Shown here: one piece after another, positions 18,042 through 27,270 of the stretch | Layout: each line of letters opens with the position of its first letter | Numbering within the stretch: position 1 is the first letter of the stretch | DNA from: Acidithiobacillus ferridurans | Lineage (GTDB): Bacteria > Pseudomonadota > Gammaproteobacteria > Acidithiobacillales > Acidithiobacillaceae | Direction of reading: 5' to 3' | NCBI RefSeq assembly: GCF_003966655.1 | Contig: NZ_AP018795.1 | Coordinates: 1,815,501-1,879,500, forward strand | Length of the DNA stretch: 64,000 bases | Translations under genes and position numbers: made by a program | Notes under the pieces: model-generated | Databases searched by the model: none | Told to the model about the DNA's origin: nothing | Seen by the model: the letters and a program-made list of their open reading frames with translations, nothing else

Positions 18042-19718
18042 ATGCGCTCCGATATGATCAAAAAAGGTTTTGAACACACTCCTCACCGCGCCCTGCTCAA
18101 GGCCTGCGGTGTCACCGACCAGGATATGGATAAGCCCTTCATCGGAGTGGCCAACTCGTTCATCGACATTATTCCCGGCCACGTGCATTTGCAGGAGTTC
18201 GGACGCATCGTCAAGGAGAACATCCGTGCGGCGGGGGGCGTGCCCTTCGAGTTCAATACCATCGGTGTGGATGACGGCATCATCATGGGTCACGACGGTA
18301 TGCGTTACTCGCTCCCGAGCCGTGAGCTGATTGCGGACTCCATCGAGACGGTGGTGCAGGCCCATCATCTGGACGCGCTCATCTGTATCCCCAACTGCGA
18401 TAAGATCGTGCCCGGTATGATCATGGGTGCGCTGCGCTGTGACGTCCCCACGGTATTCGTCTCCGGCGGCCCTATGGAGGCCGGTCATCTGTCTGACGGA
18501 ACGGCGGTCGATCTGGTAACGGCGTTTGAGGCGGTCGGTCAGTTCAAGCGCGGGCAGATCACCCAAATCCGTCTCAAAGAGATCGAGGACAAGGCCTGTC
18601 CGACTTGCGGCTCCTGCTCCGGCATGTTCACGGCCAACAGCATGAACTGCCTGATGGAGGTTCTCGGTATCGCGCTGCCCGGCAACGGCACCATTCTGGC
18701 GACGGCGGCGGCGCGCCGCGACCTGGTGCGGCAGGCTGCGGATCGTGTGGTGGCGCTGGCCATGGCGGGCGGGCCGACCATGCGGCAACTGGTGGATTTC
18801 GATGCCATCGATAACGCATTTATACTGGACATGGCCATGGGCGGTTCCACCAACACGGTATTGCACACCCTGGCCATCGCCCGGGAGGCCGGTCTGGATT
18901 ATCCCCTGGCGCGGCTGAACGATCTGGCGCAGAAGGTGGCCTACCTTGCCAAGATATCGCCCGCCCTGTCTACGGTGCATGTCGAGGACATCGGCCGCGC
19001 CGGTGGTATCCCAGCCATCCTCCATGAAGTCCACAAGCGCACTCCCGATGTGCTGCATCTGGATAAGCCGACAGTGAGCGGCCAAAGCCTGCGCGAGATC
19101 GTCTTGGCGGCGGCGGTCAAGGACAGCAAAATCATCCATTTGGCCAGCGATCCCATTTCCCCCACTGGCGGCTTGCGGGTGGTCTTTGGCAATCTCGCGC
19201 CGGAAGGCGGTATCGTCAAAATCGGTGCGGTATTGCCCGCGATGCGCAAGTTCTCTGGACCTGCGAAGATTTTTGAGAGTATGGAAACGGCGGCGGACGG
19301 TATTCTTGCCGGTGAAGTCGAGGCCGGTAATGTGGTGGTGATCCGTTATGAAGGCCCGAAGGGCGGCCCCGGAATGCCGGAGATGCTGACGCCTACCGCC
19401 AACATCATGGGTATGGGTCTGGGCGAAAGTGTGGCATTGATTACCGACGGCCGTTTCAGTGGAGCAACCCGCGGGGCCTGTATCGGCCACATCTCCCCGG
19501 AGGCGGCGGAGGGAGGCCCCATCGGTCTGTTGAAAGATGGGGACATGATTTCTCTTGACCTCGACAATGGCAAAATCCATGTCGACCTGAGTGACGAGGA
19601 ATTGGCCGAACGCCGCAAACATTGGGCGCCGATAGAAAAGCCCCTGAAGTCACCGTGGTTGCGCCGGTATCGTAAGCTGGTGACTAACGCCGCCAACGGC
19701 GCGGTCCTGGAGTCCTGA
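18042..19718 (+). CDS. ilvD: dihydroxy-acid dehydratase
   Basis: IlvD dehydrates dihydroxyisovalerate and dihydroxymethylvalerate in valine/isoleucine synthesis. The 558-residue protein has the Fe-S cysteine motifs [11 protein letters not shown] and [17 protein letters not shown], the substrate-binding GGSTNTVLH, and the C-terminal [23 protein letters not shown]. The first Fe-S cysteine lies in the N-terminal region. It is complete and of standard length, followed 6 bases later by a NYN-domain gene. Confidence 0.97.
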   Translation: MRSDMIKKGFEHTPHRALLKACGVTDQDMDKPFIGVANSFIDIIPGHVHLQEFGRIVKENIRAAGGVPFEFNTIGVDDGIIMGHDGMRYSLPSRELIADSIETVVQAHHLDALICIPNCDKIVPGMIMGALRCDVPTVFVSGGPMEAGHLSDGTAVDLVTAFEAVGQFKRGQITQIRLKEIEDKACPTCGSCSGMFTANSMNCLMEVLGIALPGNGTILATAAARRDLVRQAADRVVALAMAGGPTMRQLVDFDAIDNAFILDMAMGGSTNTVLHTLAIAREAGLDYPLARLNDLAQKVAYLAKISPALSTVHVEDIGRAGGIPAILHEVHKRTPDVLHLDKPTVSGQSLREIVLAAAVKDSKIIHLASDPISPTGGLRVVFGNLAPEGGIVKIGAVLPAMRKFSGPAKIFESMETAADGILAGEVEAGNVVVIRYEGPKGGPGMPEMLTPTANIMGMGLGESVALITDGRFSGATRGACIGHISPEAAEGGPIGLLKDGDMISLDLDNGKIHVDLSDEELAERRKHWAPIEKPLKSPWLRRYRKLVTNAANGAVLES

Positions 19719-19724
19719 GCATTC

Positions 19725-20276
19725 ATGAGTAATGGTGAGCTGCATATCGGTGTCTATGTGGATGCCGAAAATATTCGTTATAACGGTGGTTATGCCATGC
19801 GTTATGATGTGCTGCGTCGCTTCGCCGGGCGGGAAGCGGAAGCGCGATTACTGCGCCTGAATACCTATATGGCGGTGGATGGCGAGCGCATGAAGCGTGA
19901 TCGTGAGTACCGGGAACGGATTCGCGGTTATCAGCAGGCGGTGCGCGATCTTGGTTGGAAGATCATCGAAAAGCCGGTGCGCTGGTTCGTGGACGAAGAA
20001 GGCAACAGCATGTCCAAAGCCAATGCCGATCTGGATCTGGCGGTGGATGTGATGCTGCAATCCGAGCGCCTGGATCAGGTGCTGCTGGTCACGGGTGACG
20101 GGGATTTCCTGCAGGTGGTCCGCGCGTTGCAGAATAAGGGATGTCGGGTCGAGGTGCTGGCGTTCAGGAATGTCTCCAGAGAGTTGCAGTATGAAGCGGA
20201 CGCTTTCTACCCCGGTTATCTGGTGCCCGGGCTGATTCCCACCCGTGGCGACGTGCGGGTGCCGTGGGGGAAATAG
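19725..20276 (+). CDS. NYN-domain (LabA/DUF88) putative ribonuclease
   Basis: The 183-residue PIN-like NYN protein has conserved acidic residues in YVDAENI (about residue 12), NADLDLAVDVM and LVTGDGDFLQVV, the arrangement of a Mg-dependent RNase site. This domain is known in LabA and in RNA turnover factors. It is followed by a cold-shock-domain gene overlapping by 13 bases, so an RNA-related pair is plausible. The substrate is unknown. Confidence 0.85.
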   Translation: MSNGELHIGVYVDAENIRYNGGYAMRYDVLRRFAGREAEARLLRLNTYMAVDGERMKRDREYRERIRGYQQAVRDLGWKIIEKPVRWFVDEEGNSMSKANADLDLAVDVMLQSERLDQVLLVTGDGDFLQVVRALQNKGCRVEVLAFRNVSRELQYEADAFYPGYLVPGLIPTRGDVRVPWGK

Positions 20277-20680
20277 GCTCACGCATTCGCGGTATCTGCA
20301 TCCGCTGGGAGGCCGATCGCGGCTTCGGCTTCATCCGTTTTTTGACCGGTATTTCCGCCCGTTTGTGGGTGACCGATACCCGGCAGGAGGATTCTCCTTA
20401 CGAGTCGGCCTTTGTCCACATTTCTGACCTGCCGCGCGAATTGGATATGGATGACCTCCCGAGTCGGGATATCATTCTGGAGTTTGATCTCGAGTCCAGT
20501 GAGACGGAAAAGGGCGGTTTCGTCGCCCGCCGCTGCACCGTGGTCAATCGCTATGATGGCCGCACCGGGGGCTTGTTGAAGCAGCCCGAGCGCATCTCCA
20601 GCACGGAACGGGGGGAGGATGCGGGGTTCGCCCGGCAGGACGAAGCCGAGGAGCATGAGGCGGTCGCCGAACCCTCCTGA
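20264..20680 (+). CDS. cold-shock-domain RNA-binding-like protein
   Basis: The 138-residue protein starts at GTG 20264, inside the end of the NYN gene. Its N-terminal half carries the cold-shock fold signatures RGFGFIRF and AFVHISDLPR (RNP1/RNP2-like), separated by an insert of about 20 residues. The tail is acidic. It is probably a single-strand RNA binder working with the NYN protein, by gene coupling. No other domain is seen. Confidence 0.75.
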   Translation: MGEIGSRIRGICIRWEADRGFGFIRFLTGISARLWVTDTRQEDSPYESAFVHISDLPRELDMDDLPSRDIILEFDLESSETEKGGFVARRCTVVNRYDGRTGGLLKQPERISSTERGEDAGFARQDEAEEHEAVAEPS

Positions 20681-20694
20681 CGCCGCTTCGGTCT

Positions 20695-22002
20695 CTACAG
20701 GTTGCGAAAAAATACCTGACTGCGGCGCTGGAAGTTATAGAGCTGCTGCCGCGGCACCGGTAAATCCTCCAGGGCGCCGTGGTGGAAATTGCGTTCCAGA
20801 AACCAGTGGGTCGTCTGGGTGCTGAGCACGAAGATCCGTTCCAGTTTCTGCTCCCGCGCGCGTTCCTGACAGTAGTCGAGCAGCCGCTCACCGCGCCCCT
20901 GGCGACGATAGCGGCTGTCCACGGCGAGGCAGGCGACTTCGGCCATTCCCTGTTCAGGGAAGGGATACATGGCCGCGCAGCCGATGATCTTGCCGTCCCG
21001 TTCCATGACCACGAAGTGACCCGCTTCCATTTCGAGGCGTTCCCGGCTGCGCCGCACCAGCACCCCGCGCTCTTCCATGGGGCGAATCAGATCGAGGATG
21101 CCGGGGATATCGGCGACGGTGGCGGTCCGCAGATGCTCGAAAGGGTCCCGGGAAATGAGGGTACCGAGGCCATCGCGGGTGAAGAGTTCGCGCAGCAGGG
21201 CGCCATCCACATGCCGGGATATGAGATGGACACGATCCACCGTTCCGGCGCAGGCAATCGCGGCGCTGTGCAGATGCTCGCGCAGGCCGCCCTGAATATC
21301 ATCCCGCTCCAGTAATTGCGGTAGTTCGGAAAGGGTGATCTGGCGTATCAGTTGCCCCTGTGCATCGGTCACACCATCCTCATCCATGAAAAATACCAGC
21401 TTGGCGGCGTGCAAGGCCAAGGCCGCCGCTACCGCCACTTCCTCTGCGCGGATGTTGAACAGGGTACCCGTCGGCGAGACGCCAATGGGGGAGAGCAGGA
21501 TGATTTCGTCGGCGGCAAGATGGCGTTGGATGGCCTCTGTCGCTACCCTGCGTACCTGTCCGGTATACTGGTAATCCACCCCCTCCAGCACCCCAAGGGG
21601 CTGGGCGATGATGAAGTTGCCGCTGACCACCTGCAATCCCGCATGGGCCATGGGCGAGCCCATTTGTCCTTCAGACAATGCCGACTCCACCACCAGACGG
21701 GCACCGCCCACCGCTTCACGGAGTACCTGCATGGCCGCCAGGTCGGTGATGCGCTTGCCGTTGACCCGTTCGGTGCGGAGTTGGTGGGCCAGCAGTGCCG
21801 CGTCGATCTGCGGCCCGGCCCCGTGTACCAGGACGACATTGATGCCCAGACTGTTGAGCAGGGCGATGTCATGAGCGAGGCTGCGGATGCTGCCATCCGC
21901 CAGCGCGTCGCCACCGAAATTGATGACGAAAGTCTGTCCGCGAAAGCGATGAATGTAAGGCGAAGACTCGCGGAAACTGCGGACGAAGCTATCGGCTGGC
22001 AT
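20695..22002 (-). CDS. argA: N-acetylglutamate synthase ArgA
   Basis: This enzyme acetylates glutamate in the first step of arginine synthesis and is usually inhibited by arginine. The 435-residue protein has an amino-acid-kinase fold (FVINFGGDALADG, VLVHGAGPQID, LLSPIGVSPTGTLFNI) and a C-terminal GNAT domain (EVACLAVDSRYRRQGRGERLLDYC with the acetyl-CoA loop). This is the classical bifunctional-fold ArgA of proteobacteria. ATG 22002 is the family-like start. It is convergent with the cold-shock gene (14-base gap). Confidence 0.95.
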   Translation of the reverse strand: MPADSFVRSFRESSPYIHRFRGQTFVINFGGDALADGSIRSLAHDIALLNSLGINVVLVHGAGPQIDAALLAHQLRTERVNGKRITDLAAMQVLREAVGGARLVVESALSEGQMGSPMAHAGLQVVSGNFIIAQPLGVLEGVDYQYTGQVRRVATEAIQRHLAADEIILLSPIGVSPTGTLFNIRAEEVAVAAALALHAAKLVFFMDEDGVTDAQGQLIRQITLSELPQLLERDDIQGGLREHLHSAAIACAGTVDRVHLISRHVDGALLRELFTRDGLGTLISRDPFEHLRTATVADIPGILDLIRPMEERGVLVRRSRERLEMEAGHFVVMERDGKIIGCAAMYPFPEQGMAEVACLAVDSRYRRQGRGERLLDYCQERAREQKLERIFVLSTQTTHWFLERNFHHGALEDLPVPRQQLYNFQRRSQVFFRNL

Positions 22003-22017
22003 CTGAGCACGCCACCC

Positions 22018-22329
22018 CTAAAGGACATTCAGGGCGATGGCTGGGCGCTGTGTTTTGGGCTGGGTTTGAGCGGAAAACTCCTCCGGGCTATAGGCCTTGA
22101 TCGACAGCGCGTGTATCTCCTGACGCACCGGGTCGGTGGCCGTATTGACCAGACGGTGACGTGCCAATGGGGGCAAGCCCGCGAACCGACCGCTGACAAT
22201 GCGCACCTCGTAATGCCCGCCACCGCCGGACGACGCATGACCGCTGTGGGATTCCGTCCGGTCATTGATTTCCAGGAATTCCGGATTCAGGGCGTCACGC
22301 AATAAATTGCCGAGGATTTCTTTATTCAT
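22018..22329 (-). CDS. bolA: BolA family protein
   Basis: The 103-residue BolA/IbaG-like protein has [12 protein letters not shown], the RHRLVNTAT helix and [13 protein letters not shown], including the conserved His. BolA proteins pair with monothiol glutaredoxins to handle Fe-S clusters. Its start overlaps the YciI gene stop by 4 bases, so the two are cotranslated. argA follows 15 bases downstream on the same strand. Confidence 0.9.
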   Translation of the reverse strand: MNKEILGNLLRDALNPEFLEINDRTESHSGHASSGGGGHYEVRIVSGRFAGLPPLARHRLVNTATDPVRQEIHALSIKAYSPEEFSAQTQPKTQRPAIALNVL

Positions 22330-22628
22330 GGCAAAAATACTCCTTTATAAGGGCGAACACTGACATCTGTGTAAACACCGGCACTGAGATAAGGTTCGGC
22401 GGCAGCCCAGGCATGGGCATCTTCCAGCGAGTCAAAACGGGCAATGATCAGGCTGCCGGTAAACCCTGCTTCGCCCGGTTCTTCACTGTCTATGGCGGGG
22501 AATGGCCCCGCAGTCAGTAAGCGCCCCTCAGATTGCAACTGATGCAGGCGCGCCAGATGATCGCCCCGCGCCGTCTGGCGTTTGCCTAGGGAGTCGGCAT
22601 TGTCCGTGCCAATGATGCAGTAATACAT
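22326..22628 (-). CDS. yciI: YciI-like protein
   Basis: The 100-residue ferredoxin-fold YCII-domain protein has [18 protein letters not shown] with the conserved His, [10 protein letters not shown] and [13 protein letters not shown] 22628 gives the compact family product. Members are thought to be small enzymes, but the substrate is not known. The yciI-yciB neighbourhood is conserved in many proteobacteria and supports the call. Confidence 0.9.
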   Translation of the reverse strand: MYYCIIGTDNADSLGKRQTARGDHLARLHQLQSEGRLLTAGPFPAIDSEEPGEAGFTGSLIIARFDSLEDAHAWAAAEPYLSAGVYTDVSVRPYKGVFLP

Positions 22629-22710
22629 GAACCTTTTCCTGTTGGTGAGATGCATGCCCTAAAGCTGCCCCATTTGCGGCAAGTTGGCAACTGTCTCCGC
22701 TGATCAGAGG

Positions 22711-23268
22711 CTATGCCGACGAATCGCCATCCTTGGCCTCTTGCGGCAAAGCACGTGAGATCACCACCGCTTGAAAGAGTACGAAAATGACGGTGATGGC
22801 GAGCATGCCGAAAAGCTTGAAATCCACCCAGATACCCGTTGAAAACGCATAGGCCACGATCAGGTTCAGGACAGCACCGAAGAGAAAGAAGGCAATCCAG
22901 TAGCCATTGAGGCGCCGCCAGAAAGACAGGGGCAGCGCGGCTGGCAGTTGTCCGCCCATCAAGCGTTGGAGGAGCGGTTCCTCCCGCCAGTGGGTAAAGA
23001 GCAGTGCCGCCGCGAACAGCATATAGAGGATGCTGGGTTTGATCTTGATGAAGGTGTCGTTATGAAAATACAGGGTCAGGCCACCGAAGGCCAGGATCAG
23101 CAGGGTGGAGACCCAGGTCATGGTCTCCACCCGGCCCCGCCGCCACCACTGCCAGGCCATCAGTAGGATAGCGGCAACGATGAGCACTTCGGTGGCCATG
23201 TAGATCCCGTGAATCCGGTAGGCCACGAAAAAGAGGATAATGGGGAGGAAATCGGTAAGCAGTTTCAT
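22711..23268 (-). CDS. yciB: inner membrane protein YciB (septation protein A family)
   Basis: The 185-residue membrane protein has five to six hydrophobic helices and the YciB/IspZ motifs LLTDFLPIILFFVAYR, TLYFHNDTFIKIKPSILYMLFA and WRRLNGYWIAFFLFGAVLNLIVAY. It is linked to envelope maintenance and septation. The start is divergent from the DUF815 gene with a 63-base gap that probably holds both promoters. Confidence 0.93.
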   Translation of the reverse strand: MKLLTDFLPIILFFVAYRIHGIYMATEVLIVAAILLMAWQWWRRGRVETMTWVSTLLILAFGGLTLYFHNDTFIKIKPSILYMLFAAALLFTHWREEPLLQRLMGGQLPAALPLSFWRRLNGYWIAFFLFGAVLNLIVAYAFSTGIWVDFKLFGMLAITVIFVLFQAVVISRALPQEAKDGDSSA

Positions 23269-23331
23269 GACGCGCCACGGTAAATGGGGTTAAGCTTGCT
23301 CTATCTAATCACAGAAAGGAGTTCGTGGACA

Positions 23332-24195
23332 GTGGAACGTCAACAGGTGATTCAGGGTTTGGCCGCGCTTTTGGGGGATAACAGCAGTCATCCTCTGCCC
23401 GATTTTGCTGGGGTAAAGGCGGCGCGCTGGCGCCATCTGCCCCTCGGTGGCCGTCTGGAAGGGGTGGCGCGCGTGGATTTGCCGGAGATGGACGAACTGC
23501 TCGGTATCGAAGACACCAAGGCCGCACTGGACCTGAACACCCGCCAGTTTGTCGCCGGTTTGCCCGCCAATGACGCCTTGCTCTGGGGCGGGCGGGGCAC
23601 AGGCAAGTCTTCGCTGGTCAAGGCGCTCTTGCGTCGCTATGCGGATCAGGGGCTGCGGGTGATTGAAATCGACCAGGACGGCATCCTCGACCTGCCGGAG
23701 ATACTGGCGGCGCTGCAGGCGGCCGATCCGCGGCAGGCGTATCACTTTGTGCTTTTCTGCGATGACCTGTCTTTTGGTGCCGATGACCCCGGCTACAAGG
23801 CCCTCAAGTCGCTGCTCGACGGCGGTGTGGAGGCGCGTCCGGACAACGTGCTGCTCTACGCCACCAGCAACCGGCGGCATTTGATGCCGCGCCATTTCGC
23901 CGACAACGAGGAATATCACCGCCACGGGGAGGAAATCATTCCCGGCGAGACGGCGGAAGAAAAAATCAGCCTCTCCGAGCGCTTCGGCTTATGGCTGGGC
24001 TTTTATCCCTTCGATCAGGCTATGTATCTGGATATTTGCATTATCCATCTGCAGCGTCTGGGGGTGCAGACGCCGCAGGCGGAATGGCGGGAGGAAGCCC
24101 TGCGCTGGGCCTTGCAGCGCGGCTCGCGCAGTGGCCGGGTGGCACGGCAGTTCGCCCGTCACTGGGCCGGATCCAGGGCGCTGGCGGCACGATAG
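23332..24195 (+). CDS. DUF815 family AAA+ ATPase
   Basis: The 287-residue AAA+-like ATPase has Walker A LLWGGRGTGKSS, Walker B FVLFCDDLSF, and the family sequences LLYATSNRRHLMPR and ERFGLWLGFYPFDQ. GTG 23332 is used as start because AAGGAG lies at 23316-23321; upstream in-frame codons lack a ribosome site. The cellular role of the family is not established. Confidence 0.87.
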   Translation: MERQQVIQGLAALLGDNSSHPLPDFAGVKAARWRHLPLGGRLEGVARVDLPEMDELLGIEDTKAALDLNTRQFVAGLPANDALLWGGRGTGKSSLVKALLRRYADQGLRVIEIDQDGILDLPEILAALQAADPRQAYHFVLFCDDLSFGADDPGYKALKSLLDGGVEARPDNVLLYATSNRRHLMPRHFADNEEYHRHGEEIIPGETAEEKISLSERFGLWLGFYPFDQAMYLDICIIHLQRLGVQTPQAEWREEALRWALQRGSRSGRVARQFARHWAGSRALAAR

Positions 24196-24259
24196 TGGTT
24201 CATCCTTCCGAACGTGGGCCTGGTTCACATAGAGCCCGGCCATAACGGAACTCCTCGTT

Positions 24260-25063
24260 TCAACGGGCGGATTGCGGCTGGTTGATCTCCTGGCTGATGA
24301 TATGCAGCATCTGGGCATGAATCCGCAGGTTGCCGGCAACGATATCGCCGTTTTGCAGATAACCCTGATCACCCTGGAAGTCGGTGGCGACGCCGCCCGC
24401 CTCCTGCACCAGTAGCGCGCCGGCAGCGAGATCCCAGGGCTTGAGGTTGAACTCCCAGAAGCCGTCATAGCGGCCCGCCGCGACATAGGCCAGGTCCAGT
24501 GCCGCGGAGCCGGGCCGGCGGACACCCGCAGTCTTCAGCATGAAAGCCTTGAGGGTGGCGAGGTAGGTGTCCAGGTGGGAAAAGTCGCGGAAGGGAAAGC
24601 CGGTGCCGAGCAGGGCACCGTCCAGATCCTTGCGCTGGGCAATGCGCAGGCGGCGATCGTTGAGGTGTGCGCCACTGCCGCGGCTGGCGGTAAACAGCTC
24701 GTTATGCACCGGATCATAGATGACTGCATGCTCCAGGCGGTCAAAGTGGCGAACGGCGATGGAGACGCCGACCTGCGGCATGCCGTGGATGAAGTTGGTG
24801 GTGCCATCGAGGGGGTCAATGATCCACTCGAAGTCTTTATCGGAGATGCGGCTGCCTTCTTCGGCGAGGATGCCGTGCTCGGGGTAGGCGCGGCGGATAA
24901 TCTCCACGATGGCGGCCTCGGCGCGCTGATCGACGTCCGTGACAAAGTCATTGTGCGCCTTGCTGGTGATGCTGATTTCATTGACCCGGTCGAAGCTGCG
25001 GTTGATGATATCGCCAGCTTTGCGGGCCGCACGAATGGCGGTAACGAGAATAGGATGCTGCAT
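24260..25063 (-). CDS. suhB: inositol-1-monophosphatase family protein SuhB
   Basis: The 267-residue Mg-dependent phosphatase has the metal motifs EEGS, DPLDGTTNFIHG and the C-terminal WDLAAGALLVQEAGG. In gammaproteobacteria SuhB also joins rRNA antitermination. ATG 25063 (MQHPILVTA) matches the family N-terminus; a longer open frame upstream overlaps trmJ and is not conserved. It is divergent from trmJ. Confidence 0.94.
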   Translation of the reverse strand: MQHPILVTAIRAARKAGDIINRSFDRVNEISITSKAHNDFVTDVDQRAEAAIVEIIRRAYPEHGILAEEGSRISDKDFEWIIDPLDGTTNFIHGMPQVGVSIAVRHFDRLEHAVIYDPVHNELFTASRGSGAHLNDRRLRIAQRKDLDGALLGTGFPFRDFSHLDTYLATLKAFMLKTAGVRRPGSAALDLAYVAAGRYDGFWEFNLKPWDLAAGALLVQEAGGVATDFQGDQGYLQNGDIVAGNLRIHAQMLHIISQEINQPQSAR

Positions 25064-25144
25064 GGGAACCTTGTGCGAGGATGAGTCGGAATTGGGGGAG
25101 TATAAAGGAGAATGGCGGTGGCCGCACGGGCGAGGGCTGCGGGC

Positions 25145-25915
25145 ATGATCGGGACTTCTTTGCACGGTTTGCGTATTGTCCTTGTTGAACCCAGTCACCC
25201 CGGCAATATCGGGGCGGCGGCACGGGCCATGAAGGTGATGGGGTTGCGCCATCTGGTGCTGGTCAATCCGCGCTTTTTCCCCGATCCGGAGGCCACGGCT
25301 CTTGCCTCCGGTGCCGAAGATATTCTGGAATCGGCGCAGGTCTGTACCAATCTGGACACGGCCCTGCAGGGTTGCCACAAAGTCTATGGCACCAGTGCCC
25401 GCGATCGTCGTATCCAGTGGCCCGTCGGCAATGCCCGGGAGGCGGCGGGAGAGATTCTCACGGATCTGATCACGGGGGATTGTGCTCTGCTCTTTGGCCG
25501 GGAGCGGACGGGGCTGACCAATGCGGAGATGGATCGTTGTCAGGTGTTGGTGCATATCCCCACGGCGGATGAATACCACTCCCTGAATCTGGGGCAGGCG
25601 GTGCAGGTGCTCGCCTATGAGCTCCACATGGCCGCCCTGATGGCCCTACCAGCGCAGGACGTACCCACAGAAGCAGTGCTGGAGCCGCCCGCCCCCATCG
25701 AGGATATGGAAGGCTTTTATGGGCACTTGCAGCATGTGCTGCGCTGTAGTGGTTTTCTGCAGGAGATTCGCGCTACCCGCATGATGCGTCGCTTGCGCCG
25801 TCTTTTTGACCGCGCCAGGCCGAGCCAGAACGAGGTGAACATCCTGCGCGGTATCCTTACCGAAATCGAGCGCTGGGCGTCTAAAGTGGACAGAAAGGAT
25901 CAGGATAGTCTTTAA
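25145..25915 (+). CDS. trmJ: tRNA (Cm32/Um32) methyltransferase TrmJ
   Basis: The 256-residue SPOUT methyltransferase modifies the ribose of tRNA position 32. It has [26 protein letters not shown], the [10 protein letters not shown] knot motif and [25 protein letters not shown]. Start choice is open: ATG 25145 follows GAGGG and fits homologue length; GTG 25118 and ATG 25112 follow AAGGAG and would add 9 or 11 residues. The stop shares one base with an ATG upstream of cysE. Confidence 0.92.
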   Translation: MIGTSLHGLRIVLVEPSHPGNIGAAARAMKVMGLRHLVLVNPRFFPDPEATALASGAEDILESAQVCTNLDTALQGCHKVYGTSARDRRIQWPVGNAREAAGEILTDLITGDCALLFGRERTGLTNAEMDRCQVLVHIPTADEYHSLNLGQAVQVLAYELHMAALMALPAQDVPTEAVLEPPAPIEDMEGFYGHLQHVLRCSGFLQEIRATRMMRRLRRLFDRARPSQNEVNILRGILTEIERWASKVDRKDQDSL

Positions 25916-25962
25916 TGCGGGGCTTGGTAGTGTGGCCGAGGCAAATACGGGGGAGTGTGGCT

Positions 25963-26718
25963 ATGGGTGGACGCTGGCGGAGTGACCTCGACGCGGTTTT
26001 TGCGCGCGATCCCGCGGCGCGGACCCGTCTGGAAGTGTTGCTCACCTATCCCGGCGTTCACGCCCTGTTCCTGCATCGGATCGCTCATGCCCTGTGGCGT
26101 CACCGCTGGCGCCTGTCGGCGCGCAGTCTGGCGGCCTTTTCGCGTTTCTGGACCGGTATCGAGATTCATCCGGGGGCGCAGATCGGTAAGGGTTTCTTCA
26201 TCGATCATGGAATGGGGGTGGTGATCGGTGAGACGGCGGAGATCGGCGACGATTGTACCCTCTATCACGGCGTGACCCTGGGCGGAACCTCCTGGACGCC
26301 GGGTAAACGCCATCCGACTCTGGGGCGTGGCGTCATCGTCGGCGCTGGTGCCAAGGTGCTGGGACCGGTCATTATCGGAGATGATGCGCGGATCGGCTCC
26401 AATGCGGTGGTGGTCAAGTCGGTGCCGGAGGGTGCCACCGTGGTGGGTATCCCTGGGCGGGTGATCAGCAAAGGGGAGCATACGGATAACTTCGAGGCCT
26501 ATGGCCTGACCGGACAGATGCCCGATCCGGTGGCGCGGGCCGTGGAATGCATGCTGGAGCACATGCATCGCCAGGATGCGGAAATTGCGCAACTGCGGGA
26601 TGGCTTGCAGCACCTGCAGCCGCAGGAGGGCATGATGCCTGTGGAGGAGATCGTCTGCGCCATCGAGGACGACGATGACGTGCCGGAAAACAAGGGAACG
26701 CGCGCGGGTAATACTTGA
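25963..26718 (+). CDS. cysE: serine O-acetyltransferase CysE
   Basis: CysE makes O-acetylserine for cysteine synthesis. The 251-residue protein starts [20 protein letters not shown], then [14 protein letters not shown], a left-handed beta-helix of hexapeptide repeats ([19 protein letters not shown]) and catalytic His residues in IDHGMG and [12 protein letters not shown] 25963 follows GGGGGAG; an ATG at 25915 overlapping trmJ would add 16 residues. The placement just upstream of iscR is common and ties cysteine supply to Fe-S assembly. Confidence 0.94.
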   Translation: MGGRWRSDLDAVFARDPAARTRLEVLLTYPGVHALFLHRIAHALWRHRWRLSARSLAAFSRFWTGIEIHPGAQIGKGFFIDHGMGVVIGETAEIGDDCTLYHGVTLGGTSWTPGKRHPTLGRGVIVGAGAKVLGPVIIGDDARIGSNAVVVKSVPEGATVVGIPGRVISKGEHTDNFEAYGLTGQMPDPVARAVECMLEHMHRQDAEIAQLRDGLQHLQPQEGMMPVEEIVCAIEDDDDVPENKGTRAGNT

Positions 26719-26742
26719 CTAATTTGGTATAGATAGTAGGAT
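26711..26742 (+). promoter_or_regulatory. IscR-type operator and promoter of the isc operon
   Basis: ATACTTGACTAATTT (26711-26725) matches the left half of the published type 1 IscR site (ATASYYGACTRWWWY) at every position. The right half is poorly conserved. The -35 TTGACT (26715-26720) lies inside it, and TAGGAT (26737-26742) is a possible -10 at 16 bases. IscR-2Fe2S would block RNA polymerase here, giving autorepression. No site was tested. Confidence 0.6.
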
Positions 26743-26764
26743 GTCGTACAGGAGGGCACTGGAC

Positions 26765-27160
26765 ATGAAACTGACGACAAAAGGACGCTACGCGGTGACC
26801 GCCATGCTGGATCTGGCGCTCAATCAGCGTGGTGGCGTGGTGACCGTGGCCGATATCTCGCAGCGTCAGCGGATTTCTGTGGCCTATTTGGAGCAGCTCT
26901 TTGGGCGGCTGCGTCGTTATGGTCTGGTGGAAAGTGTACGTGGTCCGGGTGGTGGTTACCGGCTGGCCATGCCGGACGCGGAGATTTCGTTGACGCAGAT
27001 TGTGGAGGCCGTCAATGAGTCCATCAGCACGACCCAGTGCGGTGGTGATCCGCAGCAGGGTTGTAAGGGGGACGGGCAGCAGTGCCTTACTCACGACCTG
27101 TGGGAAGAATTGGGAGATCGTATCGCCGAGTTTCTCGGGGGATTACCCTTGGTCAACTAG
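26765..27160 (+). CDS. iscR: Fe-S cluster regulator IscR
   Basis: The 131-residue Rrf2-family winged-helix regulator senses [2Fe-2S] status and controls the isc operon. It starts MKLTTKGRYAVTAMLDLAL, with the HTH around 28-50 (ISQRQRISVAYLEQLFGRLR) and the wing RGPGGGYRLA. Cluster ligands are C92, C100, C107 and H110; the spacing C-x7-C-x6-C-x2-H is longer than the C-x5-C-x5-C-x2-H of Escherichia coli. ATG 26765 is used rather than an earlier in-frame codon. Confidence 0.95.
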   Translation: MKLTTKGRYAVTAMLDLALNQRGGVVTVADISQRQRISVAYLEQLFGRLRRYGLVESVRGPGGGYRLAMPDAEISLTQIVEAVNESISTTQCGGDPQQGCKGDGQQCLTHDLWEELGDRIAEFLGGLPLVN

Positions 27161-27270
27161 TACAGAAGCAGCTGACCAAGGAGTTGATGCAGGCAGCTCC
27201 GATCGCGATGAGGGATAAAACACCACTGCGCCAGACGCATAACACCGCTTAAAACCGAGAGGTACAGGAA

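Noticed and set aside
17958-19622. Open frame of 554 codons on the minus strand across ilvD
   Set aside because: It mirrors the highly conserved ilvD and has no family signature or ribosome site.
26728-26733. TATAGA as the -10 of iscR
   Set aside because: It would be only 7 bases from the TTGACT -35; TAGGAT at 26737 fits the spacing better.
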